From the NCBI GenBank assembly GCA_030679145.1, contig JAUXTU010000121.1, positions 1-64,000 of the forward strand: 64,000 nucleotides of DNA, given 5' to 3'. Below are positions 1-9,454 of the stretch, one piece after another. This DNA comes from Bacteroidota bacterium (GTDB taxonomy: Bacteria; Bacteroidota; Ignavibacteria; UBA10030; UBA8401). The position numbers were made by a program, and so were the translations under genes. Position 1 is the stretch's first letter. Every line of letters begins with the position of its first letter. The notes beneath the pieces were generated by a model. That model ran no database searches and was not told where the DNA came from. It saw only the letters and a program-made list of their open reading frames with translations.

Positions 1-2
1 CA

Positions 3-1637
3 GACCCATCCGACGAAAAATGGTGGAAAAAGAAAATCACCGAACACCGGAAGGCGGGATTTCCTCTTGATCACGTTGTAAATGATAATCGCTGGAGAGC
101 AGGGGGTGGACAGCGCTGTGTTTCCTATTTTGATTGGGATCTTACACGCTATCCCGATCCAAAAGAATATGAACAATGGATTAGAAAAAATGGACTAATT
201 CTAACGTTAGATTTTAATCGCTGCATCGCATCGCACAGTGAAGGATGGAAGACATCATTCAATATTCCTGAACCGGATAGTATTGATTTTAACGACAGCG
301 CTCCGGATTTAACAAAACAGGAAGTGCGGGATTGGTTCTGGAGTACGTTCTGGAATAAAAGCCTAAATCCGGCATTGAAATACCCCGGCGACGCTTTATG
401 GATTGATGAGTTCGATGAAATGGGAAAAGCGCCATTGACGATGGTGATGGGGAATGGAAAAACGTGGCGAGAGATGAGAAATTATTGGTTCTTTTTAGTT
501 GCAAAAGCATTAGTGAAGGATGGCTGGGATAAAAGTTTTGAAGGAACAAGGCGACCATTCGTTTGGGTGCGCGGTATGACAGCCGGCGGACAACGGTATG
601 CAACATTATGGAGCGGAGACATCAAGCCATCATACGATGAAATGAAACTGCAAATTCGCGGTTTACAGTTTGCCGGACTTGCGGGTTTTCCGTTCTGGGG
701 ACACGATGCGGGAGGATTTAACAATTGGGAAGAGAATCACGGACCGAACGATAATATGTATCGTCAATGGTCAATGGCATTCGGAAGTTTCACGCCATAT
801 TGGAAACCGCACGGCATTGGCGAATCACGCTGGCCTCTTGATCGTCCGAAAATAGTTCAGAATGATGCGAAGATATATTCACAGTTGCGGTACAAACTTA
901 TTCCGTACATCTATACATATGCACGTCAGGCATTTGAAACAGGATTACCAATTGCACGAGCTATGGTGATCGATCACCAGAATGATTCACTCGCTTGGAT
1001 GAACGATCTGCAATATATGTGGGGAGAAGAGATGCTTGTTGCGCCGAATTGCTCTGATGGTGGTAACGTCAATGTTTGGCTTCCCGATGGGCAATGGTAC
1101 GATTTCTGGAATGACGATATCATAAAAGGGAACCAAGTTATTTCCTATCCCGGTCCGACAGGAAAGTTACCGCTTTTTGTAAAAGCAGGATCAATCATTC
1201 CGATGGGAAATTATGCGTTAAGCACGGCATTTATTAACAAAGACAGTCTGACAATTCATGTTTATACTGGCAAAGATGCTTCATTTAAATTATATGAAGA
1301 TGATGGGGTGACGGAACAATATCGAAATAATGAATCACGTTCAACGGATATAATATTTGAACAGTCAGACTTTTCTTTAAATATTGCCGCCGCAAACGGA
1401 ACCTATCGCAATGCGCCGACGTATCGTGCGTTGAGAATTGAATTTCATGGAATTGAAAAACCAAAGTGCTATGCAGCCAATGGTGTAAAATTAAAAATGT
1501 TCAAATCAGAACGCGAAGTAATTTCTGCACGTGAGGGAATTGTGTGGAATAAAAAGAAAAAGATTATTTCTCTGTTTTTGAAACGTTCTTCTATTACAGA
1601 ACCGATTGTGATTACATCAATCAAAAATTGTCAATAA
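3..1637 (+). CDS. Glycoside hydrolase family 31 enzyme (alpha-glucosidase/alpha-xylosidase type), 5'-truncated
   Basis: The reading frame is open from the window edge (first full codon at 3), so the N-terminus and any signal peptide lie outside; 544 residues are visible. Family 31 hallmarks are present in order: a WIDEFDE block that would carry the catalytic Asp nucleophile, then WSGDI (general acid/base Asp region), then GHDAGGF, and a C-terminal beta domain with PLFVKAGSIIPM and LYEDDG as in the DUF5110 tail. It should hydrolyse alpha-linked glucosides or xylosides; the substrate cannot be read from sequence. The next gene, 15 bases downstream, is a diverged paralogue with the same C-terminal landmarks, so the two probably form one operon for alpha-glycan use. 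Family assignment is secure. Confidence 0.93.
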   Translation, partial: DPSDEKWWKKKITEHRKAGFPLDHVVNDNRWRAGGGQRCVSYFDWDLTRYPDPKEYEQWIRKNGLILTLDFNRCIASHSEGWKTSFNIPEPDSIDFNDSAPDLTKQEVRDWFWSTFWNKSLNPALKYPGDALWIDEFDEMGKAPLTMVMGNGKTWREMRNYWFFLVAKALVKDGWDKSFEGTRRPFVWVRGMTAGGQRYATLWSGDIKPSYDEMKLQIRGLQFAGLAGFPFWGHDAGGFNNWEENHGPNDNMYRQWSMAFGSFTPYWKPHGIGESRWPLDRPKIVQNDAKIYSQLRYKLIPYIYTYARQAFETGLPIARAMVIDHQNDSLAWMNDLQYMWGEEMLVAPNCSDGGNVNVWLPDGQWYDFWNDDIIKGNQVISYPGPTGKLPLFVKAGSIIPMGNYALSTAFINKDSLTIHVYTGKDASFKLYEDDGVTEQYRNNESRSTDIIFEQSDFSLNIAAANGTYRNAPTYRALRIEFHGIEKPKCYAANGVKLKMFKSEREVISAREGIVWNKKKKIISLFLKRSSITEPIVITSIKNCQ

Positions 1638-1652
1638 GGGAATTGATTAATA

Positions 1653-4133
1653 ATGAAATATTGTATTTTCTCTTTACTTGTTTTCGGATTCATCACAGCC
1701 TCCGCTCAAACATACCTTGGAAATTATTCGAATTATTCTAACGATGCGGAATCGGTTACAGTGAATGCGGATACTTCAACTATCCGATTGATGTTCTACG
1801 CAGACGATATCGTTCGAGTTGACTTCATTCCGTCACCTCAAACTAAAATGGATTCGTCCCATGTTATCGTTCAAAAGCCAAGTCAAGATATTCAATTTAC
1901 CGTTCGTGAATTGGATTCATTATTGATAGTGCAAACAAGTGGATTTCAAATTCAAATCAAAAAATATCCTGTTCGGATTTCATTCTTTGATTCAGCAAGA
2001 AATGTATTGTTATCAGAACCACAATCTGGTGGAATTGCAGTTCATCACCAATCGCGAGTGATCAGATTCTCAATGGATAAGAATAGTCATTTTTACGGCA
2101 CCGGTGAACGGGGAACCGCAATGGATAAACGCACGCAAAAATTCATAAGCTATAATACACAGGTAGGGGGCTATTCTGAGCCTCTGGGAACAATGAATTT
2201 GAATGTTCCATTCGTGGCAACAACAAACGGATATGCCTTATACATTGATAATACATACAGGGGTGAATTTGATTTCGGTTTTTCAGACTCAACAGTTTTT
2301 ACTTATTCAGCGGCGGGGGGAGAAATATCATATTACGTTATTGCGGCAGCAACAATTCCTGATCAATTAGAACGATACACGTGGCTTACCGGAAGACAGC
2401 CCCTTCCTCCACGATGGATTTTTGGTTTCACTCAATCCAAAAATCGTTATGCAAATGAGCAAGAGACTCGTTCTATCGTTCAAACAATGCGGGAGAAAGA
2501 ATTTCCATGCGATGCAATTGTGCTTGATCTAGCGTGGTTCAAACATATGGGAGATATTTCTTGGGATGAAACCGCCTGGCCCAATCATGAAACTATGATT
2601 ACCGATTTTCTTTCAAACGGGATCAAAACAATAATGATCACAGAGCCATACATTATTGACCTGTCGCATAATTTTGCAGAGGCTGATAAGAATGGTTTCC
2701 TTGCAAAAGACAGCACAGGAAGAACACAACTTTTAGAAAAATGGTGGTCGTGTGGAGGATGCAATTCAGCATTACTCGATCTAACAAACCCAAAAGCGCA
2801 AGCATGGTGGTGGAATAAGCATCCTTCGTCATTCGGGAAAAATGTTGCAGGTATTTGGACCGATCTTGGCGAGCCTGAAAAACATCCGGAAACAATGATG
2901 CATTACCTTGGTAGTACGAAAAAGATTCACAATATCTTCAATCTGTTGTGGGCGAAAATTATCTTTGACGGATTCAATCAATTGAAACCGAACGAACGAG
3001 TTGTGAATTTGACCAGATCTGGATTTGCCGGAATTCAACGATACGGAGTTCTGCCTTGGTCAGGAGACGTTGCGCGCAGTTTCGGCGGACTTTCTGTCCA
3101 ATTACCAATGCTTCTTAATATGGGAATGTCGGGAATTGGATATCATAATTCCGATCTTGGAGGATACGCCAGAAATCCAACAACGCCCGAATTGTATATT
3201 CGTTGGATGCAGTTTGGAGTGTTTAGCCCCATAACGAGAGCACACGGAGCAGGCGAGAATGTAAAAGGTTCACCAACAGAACCGTGGCAATTTGGAGAAG
3301 AGGCGGAAAGAATCAACCGTTATTTTTTACAACTCCGGTACAAACTTCTACCCTACATTTATACGTTAGCATATCAAAATTACAAAACGGGAATACCTCT
3401 TGCACGTCCATTATTTTGGCTTGATGAATCCGATCTAAAATTATTGAACGAAAGTTCGTCCTATATGTGGGGCGATGCATTTCTTGTCTCGCCGGTAGTG
3501 ATTGCAGGGCAAAGAACAAAAGATGTCTATTTGCCAAAAGGGAACTGGTATAATTTCTGGACAGATGAAATTGTAGAAGGAGGAAAGAGCGTTAATGTTT
3601 CTGCACCGTTAGATAAAATGCCGCTTTTTGTAAAAGCTGGGAGCATCATTCCAATGGCTCCGGTGATGAAATATTCTGATGAACGAGAACTTGATACACT
3701 CACACTTCACATTTATCCGGATGATGCGAATACAAGCGAAACTTCTTATACATTATATGAAGATGATGGGAAAACGCTGGAGTATCAAAAAGAGAATTAC
3801 TCGTTAACGACATTCACAACGGTTCTACGCAAAGATAAAAAAGAGAATACTTATCGATTAACTTCTTCACCTTCAATTGGTACTTTTAAAGGAAAATTAA
3901 TTCACCGATGCTATATTTTTGAAATTCATTCAGTCATTAAAAAACCAACTGCAATGCAATACAACAACAAACCTTGCATTGAGCAGAAAACATTTATTAA
4001 ATTCCGAAATACAGCGAACTCTTTTTATTATGATTCACAAGCGCAAAAATTATTTGTTCAACTATCAATACATTCGGAAAGTGTTTCCGAAATACTTATT
4101 CCTTATATTACACTCAACAAAACGGTGAAATAA
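1653..4133 (+). CDS. Exported glycoside hydrolase family 31 enzyme
   Basis: 826 residues with an N-terminal signal peptide (MKYCIFSLLVFG, Ala-rich cleavage region before QTYLGNY), so it is exported. Residues ~50-200 form the N-terminal beta domain (with FYGTGERG). The GH31 barrel follows, with the nucleophile Asp near residue 403 in WTDLGEPE, the acid/base Asp near 472 in WSGDV, and the NSDLGGY block. The tail holds PLFVKAGSIIPM and LYEDDGK, the DUF5110-like domain. It resembles the truncated upstream enzyme but differs around the active site (WTDLGEPE against WIDEFDE), which suggests a different linkage or substrate. A polysaccharide-utilisation role is inference; no SusC/D genes are visible here. 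Confidence 0.93.
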   Translation: MKYCIFSLLVFGFITASAQTYLGNYSNYSNDAESVTVNADTSTIRLMFYADDIVRVDFIPSPQTKMDSSHVIVQKPSQDIQFTVRELDSLLIVQTSGFQIQIKKYPVRISFFDSARNVLLSEPQSGGIAVHHQSRVIRFSMDKNSHFYGTGERGTAMDKRTQKFISYNTQVGGYSEPLGTMNLNVPFVATTNGYALYIDNTYRGEFDFGFSDSTVFTYSAAGGEISYYVIAAATIPDQLERYTWLTGRQPLPPRWIFGFTQSKNRYANEQETRSIVQTMREKEFPCDAIVLDLAWFKHMGDISWDETAWPNHETMITDFLSNGIKTIMITEPYIIDLSHNFAEADKNGFLAKDSTGRTQLLEKWWSCGGCNSALLDLTNPKAQAWWWNKHPSSFGKNVAGIWTDLGEPEKHPETMMHYLGSTKKIHNIFNLLWAKIIFDGFNQLKPNERVVNLTRSGFAGIQRYGVLPWSGDVARSFGGLSVQLPMLLNMGMSGIGYHNSDLGGYARNPTTPELYIRWMQFGVFSPITRAHGAGENVKGSPTEPWQFGEEAERINRYFLQLRYKLLPYIYTLAYQNYKTGIPLARPLFWLDESDLKLLNESSSYMWGDAFLVSPVVIAGQRTKDVYLPKGNWYNFWTDEIVEGGKSVNVSAPLDKMPLFVKAGSIIPMAPVMKYSDERELDTLTLHIYPDDANTSETSYTLYEDDGKTLEYQKENYSLTTFTTVLRKDKKENTYRLTSSPSIGTFKGKLIHRCYIFEIHSVIKKPTAMQYNNKPCIEQKTFIKFRNTANSFYYDSQAQKLFVQLSIHSESVSEILIPYITLNKTVK

Positions 4134-4173
4134 TTTTTGCCGGTAATCATTCATAATTACTCTGAAGGTATTT

Positions 4174-4968
4174 ATGAAAAAATATTTCTTCATTCCAATT
4201 CTCCTTTTTTTTACATCTTGTCATGAAGGAGAGATTTCTACCCCATCTGACAGCAACGCAAATATATCATATCCCACAATACTTCGTCCGTTAGCGAAGC
4301 CATTTTTTGACTCAGTACAAAAAACTTTTCAGCAAAAACTTGGGACATCATATATTGCCAAACTTGACAGCTTTGGATTCGTCGGACACCTTGATGGGAT
4401 AACACGCGGAAAATCGAATGTCTCAGACAAAATGATAGGTATTGCTAAAGCGAAGGCTGCAATATTGTATCTCAAGGAATATACAAACGTTTATGATAGT
4501 TCCGTTGAAGTCAAATACGCAAAGAAGACGATCTCTCCAGGGATAACGGACTGGGAAGTTTTATTTAAAAATCAAGTTTATGCGGGACTAGAAGTATGGG
4601 ATTCAGCGATTCTAACAATTGTTGCAGATGATTTTGTTTTGATTGATGGCCATTATTATAATAATATTTTTATTCCTCATCAAAACATTATTAGCAGGGA
4701 ACAGGTCAAAGCAAATTTGCTTGGACAGAAATACGAATTTTACTGTTGGGGTCCTTTAGATACATTAATCATCACTGATTCTTTAATAAGAATTGAGACA
4801 ATGGAACAATGTATTTATCCTTTAATTAAAAAAAATACAGTTGAATTGCGAGTCGTTTGGAAGGTGCCGATATATACTTATTCAGGCAGTAGCAGTCCGA
4901 TGTGGTATTATTTTGTCGATATTTTAACTGGAGAAATAGTTGCTATAAGACAATTATTTATTTGTTAA
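4174..4968 (+). CDS. Putative lipoprotein of unknown function
   Basis: 264 residues. The first 16 residues (MKKYFFIPILLFFTSC) are a lipoprotein signal with Cys16 as the likely lipidation site, so the protein should be membrane-anchored outside the cytoplasm. I do not recognise the family. The C-terminus (WYYFVDILTGEIVAI) looks like the end of a PepSY-like repeat, where a 'VDxxTGEI' strand is common, but this is a resemblance only. It lies 40 bases after the GH31 gene and could be co-transcribed with it. The gene is more AT-rich than its neighbours, as is usual for small lipoproteins here. Confidence 0.7.
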   Translation: MKKYFFIPILLFFTSCHEGEISTPSDSNANISYPTILRPLAKPFFDSVQKTFQQKLGTSYIAKLDSFGFVGHLDGITRGKSNVSDKMIGIAKAKAAILYLKEYTNVYDSSVEVKYAKKTISPGITDWEVLFKNQVYAGLEVWDSAILTIVADDFVLIDGHYYNNIFIPHQNIISREQVKANLLGQKYEFYCWGPLDTLIITDSLIRIETMEQCIYPLIKKNTVELRVVWKVPIYTYSGSSSPMWYYFVDILTGEIVAIRQLFIC

Positions 4969-4993
4969 AAAAATTGACCATTGATGAGATTAA

Positions 4994-5386
4994 TTAAATA
5001 CTTAAAATATTCTTTCCCTTTTTCATCTCATTAAACATTACTGCTTCTTCAAGATATTCTTTCAACAATTTCTTTTTTATCTCCGACTTATTTCTAAGCT
5101 CAATATGTCGAATATATTTTAGACTTTTCCCGCTAAAAATCCCGCTTTCGTCTGACATCAAATATCCTTTTGCAAATCCGATATAAATTCCATCTTTTTT
5201 CTTAAGCGGGCTAAGGTAACAAAGCAATCCTTGTCGGGAATAGAAAGGAACTGTATACTTTATTGATTCTTCAACATCGGGAATAGCCTTCCAAATAATT
5301 GCACGAACATCAATCATCAGATCTCGGAGCTGTTTTGAAGTATGCTTTAGATAGAGATCAACATCTTTTGATTTTTTTGATTTCAC
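4994..5386 (-). CDS. DUF1801 domain protein (YdhG-like)
   Basis: 130 residues starting at a GTG. The pattern of the DUF1801 family is visible: an N-terminal helix followed by WKAIPDVEESIKYTVPFYS, then a glycine-containing strand GIYIGFAKG and a basic helical C-terminus (KKLLKEYLEEAV). The family is a small alpha/beta fold of unknown biochemical role. It is the last gene of the leftward ruv-rec cluster, 36 bases beyond the end of ruvA, and converges with the lipoprotein gene. No function should be assigned beyond the domain. Confidence 0.8.
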   Translation of the reverse strand: MKSKKSKDVDLYLKHTSKQLRDLMIDVRAIIWKAIPDVEESIKYTVPFYSRQGLLCYLSPLKKKDGIYIGFAKGYLMSDESGIFSGKSLKYIRHIELRNKSEIKKKLLKEYLEEAVMFNEMKKGKNILSI

Positions 5387-5422
5387 AACCGTATGGTGTT
5401 ATTTGATTTGAAGAAAGGAAGA

Positions 5423-6025
5423 TTATTTCTGAGTGTATTGAAGTGCTCGTTTGATTAATTCCTCAACAGAGATTGATTTGCCATTAATATCATTCAACAC
5501 ACCGCGGAGAGTTTGTTCCGCTTTATCACGACTGAATCCAAGCGAGATAAGTGCGGTCAGCGCTTCGGAACGGATCGATGCACCTGAATTTGGAAGATCA
5601 ATGATCTTATCTGAGCCTTCCAGCTTGGCAACTTTATCTCTTAATTCAAGAACCAATCGTTCAGCAGTCTTTTTGCCAACACCAGGAATTGAGGTTAATG
5701 TAGAAATGGCGCTAACGGAAATTGTTCGAGCAAGATCAGCAGGGCGAATTCCGGAAAGAATTGTTTGCGCCATTTTCGGGCCAATGCCTGAAACGCTAAT
5801 CAACATTTTGAACATCTCACGTTCATGATCGGTTGCAAAACCGTACAGCAGCTGTGCATCTTCACGAATGTGATGATGAGTGAGAATAAGGACTTCGGAG
5901 TCTTGGTCAGGCAATTGTTCATAGGTTGAAACGGAGATATTGACGGCGTATCCAATTCCACCAACGTCAACAATGATCTCGGTGGGAGATTTTTTAATCA
6001 ATATGCCTTTAAGGTAAGAGATCAT
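5423..6025 (-). CDS. ruvA: Holliday junction DNA helicase subunit RuvA
   Basis: 200 residues, the usual RuvA length. The N-terminal OB fold begins MISYLKGILIKKSP. Two helix-hairpin-helix motifs follow (SVSGIGPKMAQ and SIPGVGKKTAER), which bind the junction, and the C-terminal domain III (LGFSRDKAEQTLR) would contact RuvB. RuvA tetramers hold the four-way junction while RuvB drives branch migration. It sits 3 bases downstream of ruvC; ruvB is not in this window. Clear assignment. Confidence 0.97.
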   Translation of the reverse strand: MISYLKGILIKKSPTEIIVDVGGIGYAVNISVSTYEQLPDQDSEVLILTHHHIREDAQLLYGFATDHEREMFKMLISVSGIGPKMAQTILSGIRPADLARTISVSAISTLTSIPGVGKKTAERLVLELRDKVAKLEGSDKIIDLPNSGASIRSEALTALISLGFSRDKAEQTLRGVLNDINGKSISVEELIKRALQYTQK

Positions 6026-6028
6026 TTT

Positions 6029-6595
6029 CTATTTAATTCTTAGTACACGATTTGGATTTGCTTCAATGAATGATTTCCAATTTTTGTCTACCCGCCGTTT
6101 TTTTTGCGGGAATCCTGAACGTGGTGTCGAAATCTTAAATGCATGACAAACAGCAATTGCTAAAGCGTCAGTCGAATCGAAATGCTTCGGTGTTGTTTTC
6201 AATTTCAACATCGACATCATCATATACTGTACTTGTTCTTTCGATGCTGCGCCTTTTCCCGTAACTGCTTTCTTTACTTCACGCGGAGAATATTCCGTTA
6301 CGGGAATTTCATGATTTACACTCGCCAAAATTGAAACACCTCGTGCCTGACCAATCTTTAATGCCGATTGGGCATTCTTTGAATAGAACGCTGTTTCAAT
6401 TGCAAACTCATCCGGATGGAATCTATCAATTACCGAGCACAAAGTCGAGTAGATCTTTTTTAAACGAAGCGGCATGGAGACATCAGCAGTATTTTTGATC
6501 ACGCCAACATCGAGCAGGGAAATGGTTTTGCCATTTCGTTCGATGACACCGTATCCGGCGATCAGTGTGCCGGGATCGACTCCGAGAATGATCAT
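6029..6595 (-). CDS. ruvC: Crossover junction endodeoxyribonuclease RuvC
   Basis: 188 residues. RuvC cleaves Holliday junctions symmetrically. All four acidic catalytic residues of the RNase H-like fold are present at the expected spacing: Asp7 (GVDPGT), Glu67 (AIETAF), Asp140 and Asp143 (FDSTDALA). The ATG overlaps the recJ stop by four bases (ATGA), indicating translational coupling, and ruvA follows 3 bases later, so recJ-ruvC-ruvA form one recombination operon. Confidence 0.97.
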   Translation of the reverse strand: MIILGVDPGTLIAGYGVIERNGKTISLLDVGVIKNTADVSMPLRLKKIYSTLCSVIDRFHPDEFAIETAFYSKNAQSALKIGQARGVSILASVNHEIPVTEYSPREVKKAVTGKGAASKEQVQYMMMSMLKLKTTPKHFDSTDALAIAVCHAFKISTPRSGFPQKKRRVDKNWKSFIEANPNRVLRIK

Positions 6596-8298
6596 TTGAG
6601 ATCTTTTATTTTAAGTTGCGTTAAACTAACTCCGGTAAAATCATTTTCATCAATTGAAAATACAATATCAAGATTGTTAGATTTTTCTTTCAATTTCGAC
6701 TGCATTTGACCAAGACCAAAACCTATGCAGTCGAATGTTACCGTTCCCTTTTTTACTTTAAATCGTAAATGATCTTTTCCGACAATGCGGGAAGCGCCAA
6801 TCACTTGAACGCCTTTCACAAGAAACGTTGGACGCATATTTTGTGGACCAAATGGAGCAAATTGTTTCAAAATTCGTAAATATTTTGGTGTCAATTCAGC
6901 AAGTTCGATTTCGGTGTCAATGTGAATTACAGGAGTTAACAGATCCTCGGTCAACATTGTCTTAACCACAGCATTAAAAGCCTTTCTGAATTCATCAACT
7001 CGGTCAAGATCTACACTCAGACCTGCAGCATATTTATGTCCACCGAATTGCAGTAATTTGTCTTCCACCATCTTCAACGCTTGATGGATATTGACACCAG
7101 CAATACTTCGCGCCGAACCTTTTGCAACACCTTCGAGCGTTGTTAACATCACTGCAGGACGGTAATATTTTTCAACCATGCGTGATGCAACGATACCGAC
7201 AACCCCCGGGTGCCATTGTTCTTGGTGCATGACAATTGCACCGTCGCCGTTTTCTTTGAAATATTCATCTACCAACGCTTGCGCTTCAATGAACACTACT
7301 TCGTCAATTTTTCTACGCTTCAAATTCTCTTGTTCAAGCACCTGCGCAAAAGCAATCGAGTCATGATAATTATCACTGACCAGTAATTCAACAGCTCGTT
7401 TTGCATCTCCAAGTCGGCCAACAGCATTGATGCGAGGAGCCATTGCAAATACAACTTGTCCGGTTGTAATTGCACCGATCTTTAATCCAGCACTTTCTAA
7501 CAATGCACGAATACCAGGACGCGTGTTTGAATTGATTCTATCCAGTCCAAGCCGGACAAATAATCTATTTTCATCAATCAACGGAACGATGTCTGCAGTT
7601 GTAGCCAGTGCTACGAAATCAACATATTTTTCAATCAGCTCTTCGTGACCAAGTGTTCGAGCAATTGCTTGAATAAATTTATATCCAACGCCGGTTCCGC
7701 ATAAACTCTTAAATGGATAACGGCAGTTTGGTTTTAATGCATCAAGGATTGCAATAGCATTTGGAAGTTCATCGGTCGGTTCGTGATGGTCGCAGATCAG
7801 AACATTTATCCCGAGTTGGTTTGCATATTCAACTTGTCCTAATGCTGTGATCCCGCAGTCGATTGCGATAAGAAGTGTTACACCCTCTTTCTTTGCAAAT
7901 TCAACTCCGGGTTGTGAGATGCCGTATCCTTCAGTCAACCGATCTGGGATATAATACGTTACATCGCATCCAATCTCTTTAAAATAAAGATACAACATTC
8001 CCGCACCGTTCGTGCCGTCAACGTCATAATCTCCATAAACAAGAATTTTTTCTTTATTATCTCGTGCACGAAGCAGTCTGTCAACAGCAAGATGCATTCC
8101 GTCCATTAAGAACGGATCGTGAAGTTGGTCGAGTGAAGGGCGAAAATACTTTTTTGCCTTTTCAAAAGTATCAATTCCTCTATTGATGAGGACAGATACA
8201 AGTGAAGAGGAAATGGTTAACTCATCAGAAAGTTGTTTGACGAGTTCTGCGGGAGGAGCGGGAGCGACCGTCCACCGGTATTCTTTTTTTGTAGTCAA
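6592..8298 (-). CDS. recJ: Single-stranded-DNA-specific exonuclease RecJ
   Basis: 568 residues from a TTG start. RecJ is a 5'-3' ssDNA exonuclease in recombination and mismatch repair. DHH-family motifs are visible: DYDVDG, the DHHEP motif, and in the DHHA1 domain FGGHKYAAG, followed by a C-terminal OB fold. Length and order match RecJ. No ATG lies nearby upstream in frame, and the TTG gives the usual family N-terminus. The gene follows rnpB on the same strand and overlaps ruvC by four bases. Confidence 0.95.
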   Translation of the reverse strand: MTTKKEYRWTVAPAPPAELVKQLSDELTISSSLVSVLINRGIDTFEKAKKYFRPSLDQLHDPFLMDGMHLAVDRLLRARDNKEKILVYGDYDVDGTNGAGMLYLYFKEIGCDVTYYIPDRLTEGYGISQPGVEFAKKEGVTLLIAIDCGITALGQVEYANQLGINVLICDHHEPTDELPNAIAILDALKPNCRYPFKSLCGTGVGYKFIQAIARTLGHEELIEKYVDFVALATTADIVPLIDENRLFVRLGLDRINSNTRPGIRALLESAGLKIGAITTGQVVFAMAPRINAVGRLGDAKRAVELLVSDNYHDSIAFAQVLEQENLKRRKIDEVVFIEAQALVDEYFKENGDGAIVMHQEQWHPGVVGIVASRMVEKYYRPAVMLTTLEGVAKGSARSIAGVNIHQALKMVEDKLLQFGGHKYAAGLSVDLDRVDEFRKAFNAVVKTMLTEDLLTPVIHIDTEIELAELTPKYLRILKQFAPFGPQNMRPTFLVKGVQVIGASRIVGKDHLRFKVKKGTVTFDCIGFGLGQMQSKLKEKSNNLDIVFSIDENDFTGVSLTQLKIKDLK

Positions 8299-8400
8299 TG
8301 CACTTCTCCAATGCGATAATGAAGTTGGTCATTATCCTGTGAGAGAATGCATCTTCCAATCTCAAGCACTGAAACAAACACCGAATGCAGCAAAAGTGTT

Positions 8401-8891
8401 GTCACAAGTGTATGGCTGCCGATAAGCCGAATTTTGTCTTCCCTGCAAGCAGGGGAGGCAATCATTTATCTGCAGAATGCATTACTGCATTCTTGTTGCG
8501 ACCTACCCGTTTCGTCTCAATAAAGAATTGAGCGGGCTTCTCTCTTTCCGTAAACGGAAAACGAAACTTACGCGGTCTTGCTCTCAGTGGGGTTTGTCGT
8601 GTGACGTTAAAAACGCCATCCTTGTTAGGACCAATGATATTACTACCATTGCGGTGCGCTCTTACATTATGTATGCTTACTTGCATACCGCACCTTTTCA
8701 CCCTTATCCCGATTTGCATCGGGACGGTATATTTTCTGTGACACTTTCCGTACGATTGCTCGCCCCGGATGTTATCCGGCACTGTGCCCATCCCAAAACA
8801 TCACCGATGTCTTGGGAAAGAGTTCGGACTTTCCTCCATAATTCGTGAATGAATTACAGCGATTGCCTGGCTGACCATAACTGCTTGTGAC
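8401..8891 (-). ncRNA. rnpB: RNase P RNA, class A (rnpB)
   Basis: Read on the minus strand, the conserved 5' core GGAGGAAAGTCCGAACT lies at 8821-8837 and the conserved 3' core ATTCGGCTTATCGG at 8419-8432; these form the P4 pseudoknot region. Between them are AGGGTGAAAAGGTGCGG and TAAGAGCGCACCGC, the P10-P11/CR II-III core. The ends pair: GTCACAAG near the 5' end (8884-8891) is perfectly complementary to CTTGTGAC near the 3' end (8401-8408), extending P1, with an inner TATGG/CCATA helix. Total about 490 nt, somewhat long for class A. It is the catalytic RNA for tRNA 5' processing. It lies between rnhA and recJ on the same strand. Confidence 0.95.
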
Positions 8892-9040
8892 AAACCAATA
8901 AAACAATAGCGGTGTTGCACAACAGCTCGCTGATGAGATTGAATAGATGATGAATTAAAAATCGGTTCGACCAATTCGAACAAGCGAATGGTCAGCATCA
9001 TTAGTATAAAAGTAATGATGAAAAATTCTGTCATAGTGAT

Positions 9041-9454
9041 TTACTGTTTTGTATCGATTGCTTCATTTGCGAGTGCATCCGCTTCTTTATTTAGAGAGCG
9101 AGGAATATGACGAATACTGAATTTGAATCGAGCTTTGGTTAATACACTTTTCACTTTTTGGAAGAGAATTTTCAGTCCGGCATCTTTTACCTTGTATTCA
9201 CCGTTCATCTGCCGAGCCATCAATTCACTGTCAGTATGTACAACAAGTTCCGAGCAGTGTAAAGTTTCAGAGTTTGTAATTATTTCTATACAACGAAGTA
9301 ATGCTGTATATTCCGCCACATTATTCGTCGCTGTTCCAAGATACTGCTTGTACGTTTCAACTGTTGTATTGTGTTCATTCTTGATCACAATTCCAATCGC
9401 AGCTTCGCCGGGATTACCGCGCGAAGCGCCGTCTGTATACGCGATCAACTTCAT
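9041..9454 (-). CDS. rnhA: Ribonuclease HI family protein
   Basis: 137 residues, a single RNase H domain degrading the RNA of RNA-DNA hybrids. The DEDD residues are at Asp8 (YTDGASRGNPG), Glu48 (NVAEYTALL), Asp75 (HTDSEL) and Asp126 (KEADALAN). The compact length without a hybrid-binding N-domain matches the YpeP/RnhC-like bacterial subgroup. The ATG overlaps the stop of the zinc-ribbon gene by four bases. The order Nif3 - zinc ribbon - RNase H recurs in other bacteria, which supports functional linkage. Confidence 0.93.
   Translation of the reverse strand: MKLIAYTDGASRGNPGEAAIGIVIKNEHNTTVETYKQYLGTATNNVAEYTALLRCIEIITNSETLHCSELVVHTDSELMARQMNGEYKVKDAGLKILFQKVKSVLTKARFKFSIRHIPRSLNKEADALANEAIDTKQ

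Noticed and set aside
8462-8848. Open frames of over 100 codons on both strands within the RNase P RNA
   Set aside because: They coincide with the structured RNA, whose conserved cores explain the sequence; not protein-coding.
8801-9034. Open frame of 77 codons on the minus strand, starting just after rnhA with a hydrophobic N-terminus
   Set aside because: Its 3' part runs 90 bases into the conserved core of rnpB, and it has no ribosome-binding site or family resemblance; most likely chance.
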